A DNA stretch of 64,000 nt, taken from Acidobacteriota bacterium (lineage in GTDB: Bacteria; Acidobacteriota; Blastocatellia; HR10). Shown here piece after piece: positions 37,428 to 46,162 of this stretch (its first letter is position 1; every line of letters begins with the position of its first letter). Both the position numbers and the translations under genes were made by a program. The notes beneath the pieces are model-generated. The model made no database searches and had not been told where the DNA came from. It saw only the letters and a program-made list of their open reading frames with translations. The DNA is taken from the NCBI GenBank assembly GCA_030550025.1, contig JAUQQC010000008.1, positions 49,301 through 113,300 of the forward strand. Reading direction: 5' to 3'.

Positions 37428-38834
37428 TCAATCGGATCTCCCTGAGGAAGCAATGGCGCTTAAGGCTTGGAGAATGCTCCGTTCCTCATCAGGGGAGACC
37501 GTGCGCAGATCAAAGAGAAGCTCGTCCTCCTCAATGCGCGCGATGATCGGTGGCTCTCCCGTGCGAAGACGAGCTTCCAGCTCATGCGTGGGCAGGCGTT
37601 CGTGCCGCAAGGCGATGAGCGTCGTTCGCAGACCGACTTCCGGGGCAGCCCCCCCGCCGGTGACTGAGGCGCTGTCTTTCAACCGAACATGAAACTCTTC
37701 GCCACATATTCGCCGAAGTCGCCTCGCGAAAGCCCGAGCGCGACGCCGCAACTGCTCCGGCGTCAGGGCGATCATCCGAAGAACTGGAATCTCCTCAAAG
37801 CGTCCAGCCAGATACGCCCGCAAGGTCGCTTCCAAGGCCGCGAGTGTGAGCTTATCCGGCCGGACGACGCGCATCAGTGGATTTCGGGCCAAACGCTCGA
37901 TGATCGCCGCGCGTCCCACGATGATCCCCGCTTGCGGCCCGCCGAGCAATTTATCGCCGCTGAAGGAGCAAACATCCACCCCCTCGGCCAGCGAGTGCGC
38001 GACGGTTGGCTCATCGGGAATCTCCCACGGTCGTAAATCCACGAAGCACCCACTCCCCAGATCCTCGTAACAGGGCAAGCCATGCCGATGAGCCAGGGCA
38101 GCGAGGTCTCGAAGAGGCGGTCGCTCGGTGAATCCGATGATGCGGAAATTGCTCCAATGCGCGCGCAGGATGAGTCGCGTGCGTTCGGTGATGGCGCGTT
38201 CGTAATCCTCCAGGCGCGTGCGGTTCGTTGTCCCAACCTCACGGAGGATCGCTCCGGACTTCGCCATAATCTCCGGCAGGCGAAATGCTCCCCCGATCTC
38301 GATCAACTCGCCCCGCGAGACGAGGACCTCCCCTCCCTCGGCCAGCGTATTGAGTACCAACAGCACAGCTGCCGCGTTGTTGTTGACGATGAGGGCAGCC
38401 TCCACATCGAGGAGACGGCGCAGCACATCCTGACAGTGCACTTCGCGCCGTCCGCGTTCCCCCCGCGTGAGATCGTATTCGAGGTTTGAGTACCCTGCTC
38501 CGATGCGTTCGATGGCGCGAAGCGCTGCTGCCGAGAGCGGCGCGCGCCCCAGATTCGTATGGAGGATGACCCCCGTCGCGTTGATCACCCGCCGCAACGA
38601 GGGACGCTCGAAGGCCTCCAGGCGCGCGCGCAACCGACGCTCGATCTCACGCGGCACGTCCTCCCGCGCCACGGCGAGGTACCCAGCGCGAAGCTCTCGT
38701 CGCAGCTCATCGGTGACGGCGCGCACTTCGCGCACGACGGCCGCTCGCCCGAATCGCTCGACCCACGCTGCGATCGAGGTCCAGCGCAAGATGGATTCCA
38801 CAGAAGGAATCGCGCGCAACCGTTCGACGACCAT
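37428..38834 (-). CDS. selA: L-seryl-tRNA(Sec) selenium transferase
   Basis: 468 residues from the ATG at 38834, which follows a GGAGGAGGAGG run; the ATG at 38855 lies upstream of it. SelA converts seryl-tRNA(Sec) to selenocysteinyl-tRNA using selenophosphate. Family blocks are intact: RVINATGVILHTNLGRAPLS, GYSNLEYDLTRGERGRRE, ALIVNNNAAAVLLVLNTLAEG, VLVSRGELIEIGGAFRLPEIM, VGTTNRTRLEDYERAI, the PLP lysine in DVCSFSGDKLLGGPQAGI, and a C-terminal DSASVTGGGAAPEVGL. selB, normally next to selA, is absent; the downstream neighbour is the DUF4173 gene and an IS relic. Confidence 0.96.
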   Translation of the reverse strand: MVVERLRAIPSVESILRWTSIAAWVERFGRAAVVREVRAVTDELRRELRAGYLAVAREDVPREIERRLRARLEAFERPSLRRVINATGVILHTNLGRAPLSAAALRAIERIGAGYSNLEYDLTRGERGRREVHCQDVLRRLLDVEAALIVNNNAAAVLLVLNTLAEGGEVLVSRGELIEIGGAFRLPEIMAKSGAILREVGTTNRTRLEDYERAITERTRLILRAHWSNFRIIGFTERPPLRDLAALAHRHGLPCYEDLGSGCFVDLRPWEIPDEPTVAHSLAEGVDVCSFSGDKLLGGPQAGIIVGRAAIIERLARNPLMRVVRPDKLTLAALEATLRAYLAGRFEEIPVLRMIALTPEQLRRRARAFARRLRRICGEEFHVRLKDSASVTGGGAAPEVGLRTTLIALRHERLPTHELEARLRTGEPPIIARIEEDELLFDLRTVSPDEERSILQALSAIASSGRSD

Positions 38835-38924
38835 CTCGCCTCCTCCTCCGATCACCCGCCCTTGCGCGGACCGTCCGTTTGCCCGACAGGCATGCGCTCC
38901 CCAGGATTGGGCTGTCGGTCGGGT

Positions 38925-39671
38925 CTATTGCCCCTTCGCGCCGACGCGCGGTGGTTCTCCAACTTGAATGCGCACGAGAAATTCACCGCTGTTGTCTTCA
39001 AGCGTACCCTCATTGACCATTAAGAAAAGCCGACCACTCCGATGCGCGATGATCTCCGCGGCCGGACCGATGAAGATGAACTCATCATTGTCATCCCCAA
39101 TGACGGCGATCACGCCACCGCTCGGATGATGCGGCATCAATCTATTCGGATCCTCTCGCTCGACGCCCTCGGGTCCGACCTCCTGTGTCGCCGAGACGCG
39201 GATACGTCCGCTGACAGCGAGCCGCAACTTCTGCCCCTTGACGAGATCAATCCCCGTATCGGTCCACTCCTGATTGGCTGGGACCTTGACGGTGTGCTCC
39301 ACATATCTCGGTAGCGCGACGGCCGGCGTGGGCGCTGAGGTGACCGGCGCCGGCTCCTGAGCCGGACGCGCGCTCGGCGTCGCTTCCGACGCGCGCGGCG
39401 ACTCCGCACGGGCTTCCGCGCCGCCGAAGTCTATGCTCTCCACATCAACGACATGAAGGATCGCTCGGCTCTGCGTCCCGGCGAGGATCACAGTGAACTC
39501 GCCGTTCTCGAATCGAATGACGCGCCCACGCAGAACGGACCCGTTACGCAACCGCACGGTGTGAGGCTCCTGAGCCGCCGAGCGATCCTGCATCGCCGTG
39601 CCGAAGGTGATGCTCAACAGCCCGGCTATCCCGATCGTCACGCTCCCAATAGCGAGCGATGCGCGTCTCAT
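38925..39671 (-). CDS. Secreted LecA-like beta-sandwich protein
   Basis: 248 residues from the ATG at 39671 (GGGGGGAG upstream); the longer reading from 39776 lacks a signal peptide. Signal sequence near residues 1-30. An Sm-like strand block (HTVRLRNGSVLRGRVIRFENGEFTVIL) is followed by an Ala/Pro linker, then a domain resembling the LecA/PA-IL galactose-lectin fold: TVKVPANQEWTDTGIDLVKGQKLRLAVSGRIRVS, MPHHPSGGVIAVIGDDNDEFIFIG and GRLFLMVNEGTLEDNSGEFLVRI (spread over 125-240). A carbohydrate-binding or envelope role is inferred; no enzyme motif is visible. It lies between thiE and selA on the same strand. Confidence 0.78.
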   Translation of the reverse strand: MRRASLAIGSVTIGIAGLLSITFGTAMQDRSAAQEPHTVRLRNGSVLRGRVIRFENGEFTVILAGTQSRAILHVVDVESIDFGGAEARAESPRASEATPSARPAQEPAPVTSAPTPAVALPRYVEHTVKVPANQEWTDTGIDLVKGQKLRLAVSGRIRVSATQEVGPEGVEREDPNRLMPHHPSGGVIAVIGDDNDEFIFIGPAAEIIAHRSGRLFLMVNEGTLEDNSGEFLVRIQVGEPPRVGAKGQ

Positions 39672-39750
39672 CTTCTCCCCCCTTCGCGGCACATGCCGGT
39701 TCGCGAACACTGCATCTCTCGAACCGACCTGAACAGTGGCCGCCACGCCC

Positions 39751-40371
39751 CTATAGAGCGGACAGCACTTCGACATATTCCTGCGCCCGCGCCGTGATGT
39801 CCGGCGCGCCCACGAGATCGGCGATCACCGCGACAGCATCCGCTCCAGCCGCGATGACCTGCGGCGCCGTCTCCAACGTGATGCCCCCGATGGCCACCAG
39901 TGGTTTCCGAATCCGCGCTCGAACAGCTCGAACCATCTCAATGCCCACGACCGGATCCGGCTTCTCCTTCGTTCGCGTGGGGAAGACCGGACCAATGGCG
40001 ATGTAATCCACCGGCAAGGCGTCCGCCTCAAGCGCTTGCTCCAGCGAATGCGTCGAGAATCCAATGAGACGACCTGGACCGAGGAGCTTCCGCGCGTTCT
40101 CCGGCGGGAGGTCCTCCTGTCCCAGGTGCACGCCATCAGCTCCAACCGCCAGGGCGATGTCCGCGCGATCGTTGATGAGCAACGTGACGCCGAGCTCGCG
40201 CGCGACGGCCATGGCCTCTCGAGCTTGGAAGTAAAAGTCCCGCGGCGATGCCTCCTTCTCCCGCAGTTGGATGAGGCGAATCCCTCCGGCGGCCAATCGG
40301 CGCACTTGCTCGGCGTGCGAGAGCCCAGTCAGCCGACGATCCGTGATGGCGTATACGCGCGGAAGCCGCAT
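39751..40371 (-). CDS. thiE: Thiamine-phosphate synthase
   Basis: 206 residues from the ATG at 40371; the longer upstream frame overlaps the preceding gene out of register. ThiE joins HMP-pyrophosphate and thiazole phosphate. Motifs: RVYAITDRRL, GIRLIQLREKEASPRDFY, TLLINDRADIALAVGADGVHLGQEDLP, IGFSTHSLEQALEAD, DYIAIGPVFPTRTK, PLVAIGGITLETAPQVIAAGADAVAVIADL. It is the last gene of the uvrB-to-thiE run, 5 nt after a gene of unknown function. No TPP riboswitch is seen in front of it. Confidence 0.95.
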   Translation of the reverse strand: MRLPRVYAITDRRLTGLSHAEQVRRLAAGGIRLIQLREKEASPRDFYFQAREAMAVARELGVTLLINDRADIALAVGADGVHLGQEDLPPENARKLLGPGRLIGFSTHSLEQALEADALPVDYIAIGPVFPTRTKEKPDPVVGIEMVRAVRARIRKPLVAIGGITLETAPQVIAAGADAVAVIADLVGAPDITARAQEYVEVLSAL

Positions 40372-40376
40372 CGCCC

Positions 40377-40976
40377 TCACCCCCCGTCTCGCACACTGTG
40401 CGACGCGCTCGGACCCACGTTCGCGACGACATCCCCCTCCGCCGCCGCTTGCGCGCGCAGCGCGCACTCTCCGCGCAAGACGCGCCGCGCCCCCTGTCGC
40501 GCGAGGGCGTGTGCGATGAACCGATACGCGTTCCACGCGAAGAAGACATTTGGCCCTGGCAAGACGGCCATCGCCGCCGTCACCGGCAGAAGGAGTGCAT
40601 TGAGCGCCATCCCGCGCGCATGTGCGCGCGACCGACGCCGGAGGAAGCGCAGGAACCGACGCCGCACGAGCGCCGCCGAGAGCGACTCCGGATACACCAG
40701 CACCACTTCCGTCGCCGTGCGCATCCGTCGCAACAAAGATTCGCTCGGATCAACGCGCGCTTCGAGCCGGCGAAGGCCTTCCCGAATCCATCGCATTCGC
40801 TCCGTCGCCTCAATCGCGCGACGCGCATGATGATACTCGGCCAAGAGCCGCTGCCAGAGCCGCGCGAACATCCCGCTCGAACCGAACGAGGGTTCAAGAT
40901 GCGCCTCCGCCTCGTCTTCCGGCTCGGCTTGGAAGCTCCAACGATTTCCCGGACCGATCACCAACCGAACCCTCAT
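40377..40976 (-). CDS. Unknown protein, weakly like mitochondrial K+/H+-exchange-related family
   Basis: 199 residues. The N-terminal part is helical and charged (LWQRLLAEYHHARRAIEATERMRWIREGLRRLEA). The C-terminal segment ALNALLLPVTAAMAVLPGPNVFFAWNAYRFIAHALARQGARRVL has the Pro-Gly-Pro-Asn and Asn-x-x-R pattern I associate with the Mit_KHE1-type domain, a family named for eukaryotic K+/H+ exchange. That match is from memory and weak. One membrane helix is likely. It overlaps the ABC exporter stop by 4 nt and precedes thiE by 5 nt, so it is clearly operonic. Confidence 0.7.
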   Translation of the reverse strand: MRVRLVIGPGNRWSFQAEPEDEAEAHLEPSFGSSGMFARLWQRLLAEYHHARRAIEATERMRWIREGLRRLEARVDPSESLLRRMRTATEVVLVYPESLSAALVRRRFLRFLRRRSRAHARGMALNALLLPVTAAMAVLPGPNVFFAWNAYRFIAHALARQGARRVLRGECALRAQAAAEGDVVANVGPSASHSVRDGG

Positions 40977-42787
40977 TCGCTCGCCGCCAGCTCCTCCTCC
41001 AAGAGCTGCTCTTCATACAACTCGGCGTAGACACCGCCCCGCGCGAGCAGCTCCTCGTGCGTCCCTTGTTCGACCACGCGTCCGCGGTCCAAGACGACGA
41101 TCCGGTCCGCCTCGCGCACCGTCCACAAGCGATGGGAGATGAAGAGTATCGTGCGCTGAGGCATGAGCGTCCGAATCTGCGCGAGGATATGTTCCTCCGT
41201 GTGCGCATCCACGGCCGAGAGGGCATCATCCAAGATGAGGACGCGCGGCCGCCGAAGGAGCGCGCGCGCGATCGCCACGCGCTGCCGCTGTCCCCCGGAG
41301 AGCATGATCCCCCGCTCGCCCACGATCGTACGAAAGCCCTCGGGAAATCCCCGGATCTCCTCCTCAAGGCCGACCCATCGCGCCGCTTCCACGATCTCCG
41401 ACTCGCTGACCGAATCGGCACCGAACGCGAGATTCTCGGCCACACTCAGGCTGAAGAGGAAGGGTTCTTGCGGCACGACGCCGAGCACAGCGCGCAGCTG
41501 CGCGCGGGGGATTTCCCGGACGTCCCGCCCATCGAGGAAGACCGTCCCAGGCGGCGGCTCATAGAGCCGCGTGAGTACATTCACCACAGTCGTCTTCCCC
41601 GACCCCGTCCGTCCGACAATGGCCACCGTCTCTCCAGGCTCGATCACCAACGAGACATCGCGCAAGACCGGCGCTCGACCATCGTAGCTGAAGGTCAGGT
41701 GACGAATCTCGATCTTCCCCTGCGGGATCCACCCGTCGTCGCTCTCGGGAAGAAAGAGGGGCGCGACGTCACGGCTCTCGGGCTCCCGCTCCAGAATCTC
41801 CACGATGCGCCCCATGCTAGCCAATCCGCGTTCGACGAGATTCACGACCCAGCCCATGGCGATCACCGGCCAGATGAGCCGCACCAGATAAAGATGGAAC
41901 TCCACGAATTGGCCGACGCTGATCGCCCCCTCGAGGGCGAGCCGGCCGCCATACCAGAGCACGGCCGCTGATCCGAGTCCGATGAGCGCCGCGAGCGTGG
42001 GATAGAAGAGCCCGGTCAATCGAATGAGGCGCAGGTTGCGCCGCACGTACTCCCGATTGAGAGCGCGAAAGGCGCGACGCTCCGCCTCCTCCTGTCCATA
42101 GGCGCGCACGACGCGCACGCCCGCGAAATTCTCCTGCGCGCGTGTGCTCAGGCGCCCCAGTTGCTCCTGCACCTGCTCGAAATGCGCATGGATGCGCGCC
42201 CCGAAGAGCTTCGTCGCGACCGAGACCAACGGGAGAGAAAACAACGCCAACAGCGTCAGCCGTCCGCTCACCCGAATCATCAGCGGCAGCGCGAGTGCGA
42301 ACACGACGAGCGCATTCACCGAATACATGAGCGCCGGCCCGACCAACATCCGCACAGCGTTCAGATCGTTGGTCGCTCGTGACATGAGATCGCCCGTCCG
42401 ATAGTCGTGGAAGAATCTCGGCCCCATCCGCTCCAGGTGCGCGAAGAACTCGTTCCGCAGCTCATACTCGACGTCCCGCGACATCCCGACGAGCAATCGC
42501 CGCTGCCAGAAGAGGAAGACCCCCTGTCCCAGAGCGATGGCGATCACCAAGAGTCCATAGCGAAAGAACTTCTCCGCCGTCGTCGCTCGCGCCAGATCAT
42601 CCACCGCATAACGCACGACGGTCGGCGCCGTCAGGCCGATGGCGTTCCCCACGAGGATGCATCCGAGGCCCGCGGCGAGCACACGCCGATGGCGCCGCCA
42701 TGCCGCGAGGATTCGGCTCCACGCGTGCCGGCGGAATCTCCCCGAGTCCCCACTCCCCGAAAGCGTGCGAAACATCCACCGGCTCAT
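40973..42787 (-). CDS. ABC exporter, fused membrane and ATPase domains (MsbA/BmrA type)
   Basis: 604 residues from the ATG at 42787; the ATG at 42817 would overlap aroC. Six helices in the first 320 residues, then the NBD: Walker A GRTGSGKTTVVNVL, Q-loop VPQEPFLF, signature LSGGQRQRVAIARALL, Walker B VLILDDALSAVDAHTEE and H-loop LFISHRLWTV. Half-transporters of this class act as homodimers or heterodimers exporting lipids, peptides or drugs; the substrate cannot be told. The Walker B acidic residue is Asp (ILDDAL) rather than Glu, as found in degenerate catalytic sites of heterodimeric exporters, yet no partner gene is adjacent. Confidence 0.93.
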   Translation of the reverse strand: MSRWMFRTLSGSGDSGRFRRHAWSRILAAWRRHRRVLAAGLGCILVGNAIGLTAPTVVRYAVDDLARATTAEKFFRYGLLVIAIALGQGVFLFWQRRLLVGMSRDVEYELRNEFFAHLERMGPRFFHDYRTGDLMSRATNDLNAVRMLVGPALMYSVNALVVFALALPLMIRVSGRLTLLALFSLPLVSVATKLFGARIHAHFEQVQEQLGRLSTRAQENFAGVRVVRAYGQEEAERRAFRALNREYVRRNLRLIRLTGLFYPTLAALIGLGSAAVLWYGGRLALEGAISVGQFVEFHLYLVRLIWPVIAMGWVVNLVERGLASMGRIVEILEREPESRDVAPLFLPESDDGWIPQGKIEIRHLTFSYDGRAPVLRDVSLVIEPGETVAIVGRTGSGKTTVVNVLTRLYEPPPGTVFLDGRDVREIPRAQLRAVLGVVPQEPFLFSLSVAENLAFGADSVSESEIVEAARWVGLEEEIRGFPEGFRTIVGERGIMLSGGQRQRVAIARALLRRPRVLILDDALSAVDAHTEEHILAQIRTLMPQRTILFISHRLWTVREADRIVVLDRGRVVEQGTHEELLARGGVYAELYEEQLLEEELAASE

Positions 42788-42813
42788 CTCATCTCCGCCA
42801 CCGCCATTCCGCT

Positions 42814-43992
42814 TCAATATGCCCGCAGCTGTTCCTGATACGCGAGGAATTGTCGCTTCATCTCCTGGAGCGAATCACCGCCGAACTTCTCGCGCATCGC
42901 TTGCGCGAGCACGATGGCCACCATCGCTTCGCCGATCACGCCGGCCGCCGTGATGGCCGTCACATCCGAACGCTCGAAGGCGGCTTCGGCTGGCTCCTTC
43001 GTCACGACATGGACGCTGCGAAGCGGCCGCCGCAAGGTCGAGAGGGGCTTCAAATAACCGCGCACGCGGATCTCCTCGCCGTTGCTGATCCCCCCTTCGA
43101 CGCCGCCGGCGCGATTCGTCTTCCGGTAGAATCGGCGCTCGGCCGCATCGTAGAAGATCTCATCGTGGACGCGCGAGCCGGGCCAGTGGGCGGCCATCAC
43201 ACCAAGGCCGAGTTCGACGGCCTTCACGCCTTGAATGGACATGACCGCTTGCGCCAGCCGTCCATCCAATCGCAAGTCCCACTGCGTGTGCGTGCCCAAG
43301 CCAGGGGGCACACCGTGCGCCACGATCTCAAAGAGGCCGCCTACAGTGTCTCCAGCGCGCATCGCCTCCTCAATGCGCGCGATCATCCGCGCTTCCAGTT
43401 CGCGATCAACGCAGCGCAAAGGCGAATCCTCGGGGATGGCTCGAATCTCCTCCCACGAGACATCGTCGCGCGGCTGCTCGGGCACCCCCCCGACCATCAA
43501 GACATGACTGCTCACCTCGATGCCGAACTCGCGCAAGAGCAACTTCGCCAATGCACCGACGGCCACGCGCGCCGCCGTCTCGCGGGCACTCGCCCGTTCG
43601 AGGATGTCGCGCAAATCATGCGTGTTGTACTTCAACCCCCCGGCCAGATCGGCATGTCCAGGCCGAGGGCGCACGACGCGCCGCGCCTTCCGTTCGTCCT
43701 CGAACGCGCGCGGTTCGAGCGCCATCACCTCTTGCCAATTCGCGAAATCCCGATTCTCGATCAGAAGCGCGATGGGCGATCCGAGCGTGCGCCCGTGTCG
43801 TACGCCACTCAGGATCTCGGCGCGATCGCGCTCGATCCGTTGCCGAGCGCCGCGCCCGAATCCCCGTTGCCGCCGCCCAAGCTCCTGTGCGATGAACTCG
43901 ACGTCCACCGACAATCCGGCCGGAAACCCCTCCACAATGGCCAGAAGCGCCCGACCATGCGATTCCCCGGCCGTGAGGAAGCGAACCGTCAC
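42814..43992 (-). CDS. aroC: Chorismate synthase
   Basis: 392 residues. It converts EPSP to chorismate with reduced FMN. Signatures: [58 protein letters not shown] (spread over 35-70), [34 protein letters not shown], and DAITAA-like [21 protein letters not shown] near the end. It sits 25 nt downstream of uvrB and 26 nt upstream of the exporter. Its product feeds the MqnA-dependent menaquinone route as well as aromatic amino acids. Confidence 0.97.
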   Translation of the reverse strand: MTVRFLTAGESHGRALLAIVEGFPAGLSVDVEFIAQELGRRQRGFGRGARQRIERDRAEILSGVRHGRTLGSPIALLIENRDFANWQEVMALEPRAFEDERKARRVVRPRPGHADLAGGLKYNTHDLRDILERASARETAARVAVGALAKLLLREFGIEVSSHVLMVGGVPEQPRDDVSWEEIRAIPEDSPLRCVDRELEARMIARIEEAMRAGDTVGGLFEIVAHGVPPGLGTHTQWDLRLDGRLAQAVMSIQGVKAVELGLGVMAAHWPGSRVHDEIFYDAAERRFYRKTNRAGGVEGGISNGEEIRVRGYLKPLSTLRRPLRSVHVVTKEPAEAAFERSDVTAITAAGVIGEAMVAIVLAQAMREKFGGDSLQEMKRQFLAYQEQLRAY

Positions 43993-44017
43993 CCTCCCCC
44001 TCTCCTTGGCGAGATGC

Positions 44018-46006
44018 TCAACTGGGGACCTCCAGCAGTCGACGCTTCAATTCCTTGATCCGATCGCGCAACACGGCCGCTCGCTCAAACTGCAGTTGTC
44101 GCGCGGCCTCTCGCATCTCCGCCTCCAACTGCCGGATGCGCTCTTCGAGGGCCGCCTCCGTCATCACTCCCTCGTCCTCCTCGTCCAATGGAACGGTCAC
44201 GTAATCGGCCTCGATGATGTTGACGAGCGTCTCCTCGATGGGCTTAACGACCGATTGCGGCGTGATCCCATGCCGTCGATTGTACTCCTGTTGCTTCGCC
44301 CGACGCCGTTCCGTCTCGCGGATCGCTTGCGCCATGGACTCAGTGAGGCGATCAGCATAGAGGATCGCCTTCGCATTGACATGCCGCGCGCACCGCCCAA
44401 TGGTCTGAATGAGCGCGCGCGTCGAGCGTAAGAACCCCTCCTTATCGGCGTCGAGAATGGCGACGAGCGAGACCTCCGGCAGATCGAGCCCCTCGCGCAA
44501 GAGATTCACGCCGACGAGGACGTCGAAGTCCCCGCGCCGGAGATCGCGCAGGATTTTGACTCGCTCCAGCGTGTCGATCTCCGAGTGGAGATACCGAACG
44601 CGCACTCCGAGCTCCGCATAATAGGCACAGAGATCCTCGGCCATGCGCTTGGTGAGCGTCGTCACCAACACGCGTTCGCCGCGCGCCACTCGTTGACGGA
44701 TCTCTTCGAGCAGATCATCCACCTGCCCGCGCACGGGGCGCACTTCGATTTCCGGATCAAGCAAACCCGTCGGACGCACGACCTGCTCGACGACCTCTCC
44801 ACCGGCCTTCTCCAACTCATACTCACCCGGCGTCGCCGAGACGAAGATGACCTGCCCGACGCGCGCCTCCCACTCTTCGAACGTCAGCGGCCGATTGTCG
44901 AGCGCGCTCGGCAGCCGGAAACCGTATTCCACGAGCGTCTCCTTTCGCGAACGATCCCCATGATACATGCCGCGAATCTGTGGGATCGTCTGATGGCTCT
45001 CATCCACGATGATGAGGGCCTCCTTGGGGAGATAGTCGAGCAGTGTCGGCGGAGGTTCACCCGGCCGCCGTCCCGTCAGATGCCGGGAATAGTTCTCAAT
45101 CCCACGACAGTATCCGAACTGCTCCAGCATCTCCAAATCGTAGAGCGTCCGCTCCCGAATCCGCTGCGCTTCCAGCCGCTTGCCCTTCGCCTCCAGTTGT
45201 GGCCACCACCACTCCAACTCCTCCCGAATCGAGCGAATGGCCCGACGCAACACGTCGCGGCGCGTGACGAAGTGCGTCTTCGGATAGAGCGCCACGCGAT
45301 CTAAGCGCTCGATCACGTCTCCAAAGAGCGGATCGATCGTCGCGAGCGCGTCTACCTCGTCCCCCCACAGCTCGATCCGAACGGCCAGGTCGCGATCCAC
45401 CGGATAGACCTCGACCACATCCCCCCGCACGCGAAATGTGCCCCGCCGCAGCTCGTCTTCAGTCCGTTCATATTGCAGTTCGACCAACCGCCGCAGCAAC
45501 TCCGAACGCGGGAGCGTCTGCCCCCGATGCACCCAGAACAGCATCCCGTAGTACTCGTTCGGATCCCCCAGGCCGTAGATGCAGGAGACGCTCGCCACGA
45601 TGATGACGTCCCGCCGCTCGAAGAGCGCCCGCGTCGCCGACATCCGCAGCCGATCAATATCCTCGTTGATGATGGCCTCCTTCTCGATATACGTGTCGGT
45701 CGCCGGGATATAGGCTTCCGGCTGATAGTAGTCGTAGTAGCTCACGAAATACTCGACGGCATTGTAGGGGAAGAACTTCTTGAACTCCTGATAGAGCTGC
45801 GCAGCGAGCGTCTTATTGTGCGCCATCACGAGTACAGGCCGATTCACCTGCTCAATGACCTTCGAGATCGAGAACGTCTTGCCCGAGCCCGTGATGCCCA
45901 TGAGGACTTGAAAGCGTTTCCCCTCGCGCACTCCTCGCACGAGGGCTTCGATCGCCTCCGGCTGATCGCCACGCGGTTGATAATCGGAGACGAGCGTGAA
46001 CTTCAT
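44018..46006 (-). CDS. uvrB: Excinuclease ABC subunit B
   Basis: 662 residues. UvrB verifies DNA damage delivered by UvrA and loads UvrC. Walker [20 protein letters not shown] (Ile and Ser replace the commoner Val and Thr), the damage-probing beta hairpin region [75 protein letters not shown] and QTIGRCARH are present, followed by the C-terminal UVR helix pair that contacts UvrC. It opens the operon to thiE. A TATAAT promoter lies just upstream. Confidence 0.98.
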   Translation of the reverse strand: MKFTLVSDYQPRGDQPEAIEALVRGVREGKRFQVLMGITGSGKTFSISKVIEQVNRPVLVMAHNKTLAAQLYQEFKKFFPYNAVEYFVSYYDYYQPEAYIPATDTYIEKEAIINEDIDRLRMSATRALFERRDVIIVASVSCIYGLGDPNEYYGMLFWVHRGQTLPRSELLRRLVELQYERTEDELRRGTFRVRGDVVEVYPVDRDLAVRIELWGDEVDALATIDPLFGDVIERLDRVALYPKTHFVTRRDVLRRAIRSIREELEWWWPQLEAKGKRLEAQRIRERTLYDLEMLEQFGYCRGIENYSRHLTGRRPGEPPPTLLDYLPKEALIIVDESHQTIPQIRGMYHGDRSRKETLVEYGFRLPSALDNRPLTFEEWEARVGQVIFVSATPGEYELEKAGGEVVEQVVRPTGLLDPEIEVRPVRGQVDDLLEEIRQRVARGERVLVTTLTKRMAEDLCAYYAELGVRVRYLHSEIDTLERVKILRDLRRGDFDVLVGVNLLREGLDLPEVSLVAILDADKEGFLRSTRALIQTIGRCARHVNAKAILYADRLTESMAQAIRETERRRAKQQEYNRRHGITPQSVVKPIEETLVNIIEADYVTVPLDEEDEGVMTEAALEERIRQLEAEMREAARQLQFERAAVLRDRIKELKRRLLEVPS

Positions 46007-46029
46007 AGCGCGCCCTCACCAAAGGTTGA

Positions 46030-46059
46030 ATTATAGTCCGATCCCTCAAGCCGGAGCAA
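46030..46059 (-). promoter_or_regulatory. Promoter for uvrB operon
   Basis: Minus-strand TTGCTC (46059-46054), 18-nt spacer and a perfect TATAAT (46035-46030). The predicted start is around 46023, about 17 nt before the uvrB ATG. No LexA-type box is obvious near it. Confidence 0.55.
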
Positions 46060-46107
46060 AGACCTCGCGATCTCCCCCCGCCCCTTCCCCTCCCGCTTGT
46101 GCTCCTC

Positions 46108-46113
46108 TATAAT
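46108..46113 (+). promoter_or_regulatory. -10 element for the NtrC-type regulator
   Basis: A perfect TATAAT lies 50 nt upstream of the regulator ATG. No good -35 hexamer is found 16-18 nt before it (TTCCCC at best), so an activator or weak promoter is possible. It is divergent from the uvrB promoter. Confidence 0.35.
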
Positions 46114-46162
46114 TCGCCTCTCAGAAGCGCCATGCGCGGCACATCGGGGAGCAGGGGAAGCG

